Assembly: GCA_030038895.1 (NCBI GenBank)
Contig: JASHQX010000139.1
Location: 1 to 38,985, forward strand
Direction: 5' to 3'
Source of the DNA: Thermoplasmata archaeon
Lineage (GTDB): Archaea; Thermoplasmatota; Thermoplasmata; Lutacidiplasmatales; UBA184
Length of the DNA stretch: 38,985 nt
How positions within the stretch are numbered: the first letter of the stretch is position 1; each line of letters begins with the position of its first letter. Made by a program: the position numbers and the translations under genes. This document shows, piece after piece, positions 38,440 to 38,985 of the stretch. Under the pieces are notes generated by a model, which had not been told where the DNA came from, did no database searches, and worked only from the letters and a program-made list of their open reading frames with translations.

Positions 38440-38985
38440 GTGGCGGAGTCTGAGAGCCAGATGGTCCGTCCTTCGGTCCCGGAAGCGGACCAGATGATCG
38501 GGGTTCGTCGTCCAGTGCTGACCCACGGCTTCGTCGCGCTGGTCGACTACATGGGGAACGACGCGGCGATCGTACAGGCGGCCCGGGTCTCCTACGGTGC
38601 CGGCACCAAAACTGTCCGTGACGACCGAGGACTCATCCGTTATCTGATGCGCCACCGCCACACCACCCCTTTCGAGATGGTGGAATACAAGTTCCTGATC
38701 CGGCTCCCGATCTTCGTCGCCCGACAATTCATCCGTCATAGAACGGGCTCCTTCAACGAGTTCTCGGCGAGATACAGCGTGATGTCGGACGAGTTCGAGG
38801 TCCCCCCGCCCGAGGAAGTGCGTCACCAATCGACCCGGAACCGGCAAGGTCGAGGTGACCCGCTCCCTCAAGACGTCGTAGAACGATTTCGGTCCGATCT
38901 CGAACGGGTTTCTAAGGACGCCTACGAGGTGTACTCGAGAGCGCTCGCGGAGGGGGTGGCCCGCGAGACGGCGCGGTTGCTTCTT
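38440..38985 (+). CDS. thyX: Flavin-dependent thymidylate synthase, 3' end beyond window
   Basis: 182 codons visible without a stop. ThyX methylates dUMP to dTMP using FAD, NADPH and methylene-tetrahydrofolate or a folate analogue. The diagnostic motif RHRTGSFNEFSARYS (R-H-R-x2-S-x-N-E-x-S-x-R-Y-S) is present at about residues 101-115, with AARVSYGAGTKT upstream and MRHRHTTPFEMVEYKF between them. GTG 38440 is preferred from the TATA spacing; ATG 38461 is an alternative. It diverges from metG across 91 nt. Confidence 0.94.
   Translation, partial: MAESESQMVRPSVPEADQMIGVRRPVLTHGFVALVDYMGNDAAIVQAARVSYGAGTKTVRDDRGLIRYLMRHRHTTPFEMVEYKFLIRLPIFVARQFIRHRTGSFNEFSARYSVMSDEFEVPPPEEVRHQSTRNRQGRGDPLPQDVVERFRSDLERVSKDAYEVYSRALAEGVARETARLLL

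Noticed and set aside
1-38985. CRISPR array, insertion sequence or rRNA
   Set aside because: No regularly spaced repeats, transposase motifs with terminal repeats, or rRNA-like conserved stretches were seen on either strand.

Overview
The window is a high-GC piece of an archaeal chromosome. Evidence for archaea includes TATA-like boxes about 25-32 nt upstream of start codons with almost no leader (thyX, metG, thrC, the DtxR-type regulator, a small gene at 15.4 kb), GGTGA/GGAGG ribosome sites elsewhere, tRNA genes without an encoded CCA, and a thermopsin-family protease. Thermopsin together with a GH12-like secreted glycosidase suggests an acidophile or acid-soil lineage of Thermoplasmatota. 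That lineage assignment is inference; no rRNA or taxonomic marker was available to test it.

Layout. 1-2.96 kb: three consecutive GT4 glycosyltransferases (the first truncated by the window edge, the other two clear paralogs). 2.96-6.55 kb: class I aminotransferase, purA, a LysO-like exporter and tRNA-Val(CAC). 6.7-11.0 kb: two secreted enzymes, a thermopsin fused to beta-helix-like repeats and a GH12-like glycosidase. 11.2-19.5 kb: a metabolic block with a VOC protein, threonine synthase, F420-reductase-like protein, HNH endonuclease, class I/II aminotransferase, a small leaderless gene, a class III aminotransferase/racemase coupled to a zinc dehydrogenase, a sugar nucleotidyltransferase and a UspA protein. 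19.6-25.0 kb: a metal-uptake operon (DtxR-like regulator with a palindromic operator, then TroA/ZnuA-like, ZnuC and ZnuB proteins), followed in the same direction by a large FAD oxidoreductase-GNAT fusion. 25.0-28.9 kb, minus strand: a three-gene unit of unknown function (kinase-like protein, coiled-coil protein, membrane-anchored zinc-ribbon protein).

28.9-35.3 kb is looser, with long gaps and more A/T at third codon positions, and looks like accessory DNA: cupin, four-Cys mini-protein, alpha/beta hydrolase, MerB-like lyase, an 88-residue protein behind a hairpin-rich leader, a degenerate KaiC-like domain fused to a class III nucleotide cyclase, and a YdhR-like monooxygenase. It ends at tRNA-Cys(GCA). 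A near-copy of the 3' end of this tRNA lies 2.56 kb away, just before the cyclase gene, which hints at a tRNA-targeted insertion. 35.4-39 kb returns to core genes: a PHP phosphoesterase coupled to metG, and thyX diverging from metG and running off the window.

Strongest candidates for undescribed biology are the minus-strand three-gene unit, the FAD-GNAT fusion linked to metal uptake, and the pseudo-KaiC/cyclase fusion inside the tRNA-Cys-flanked segment. All functions are assigned from reading the sequence; no database search was run.
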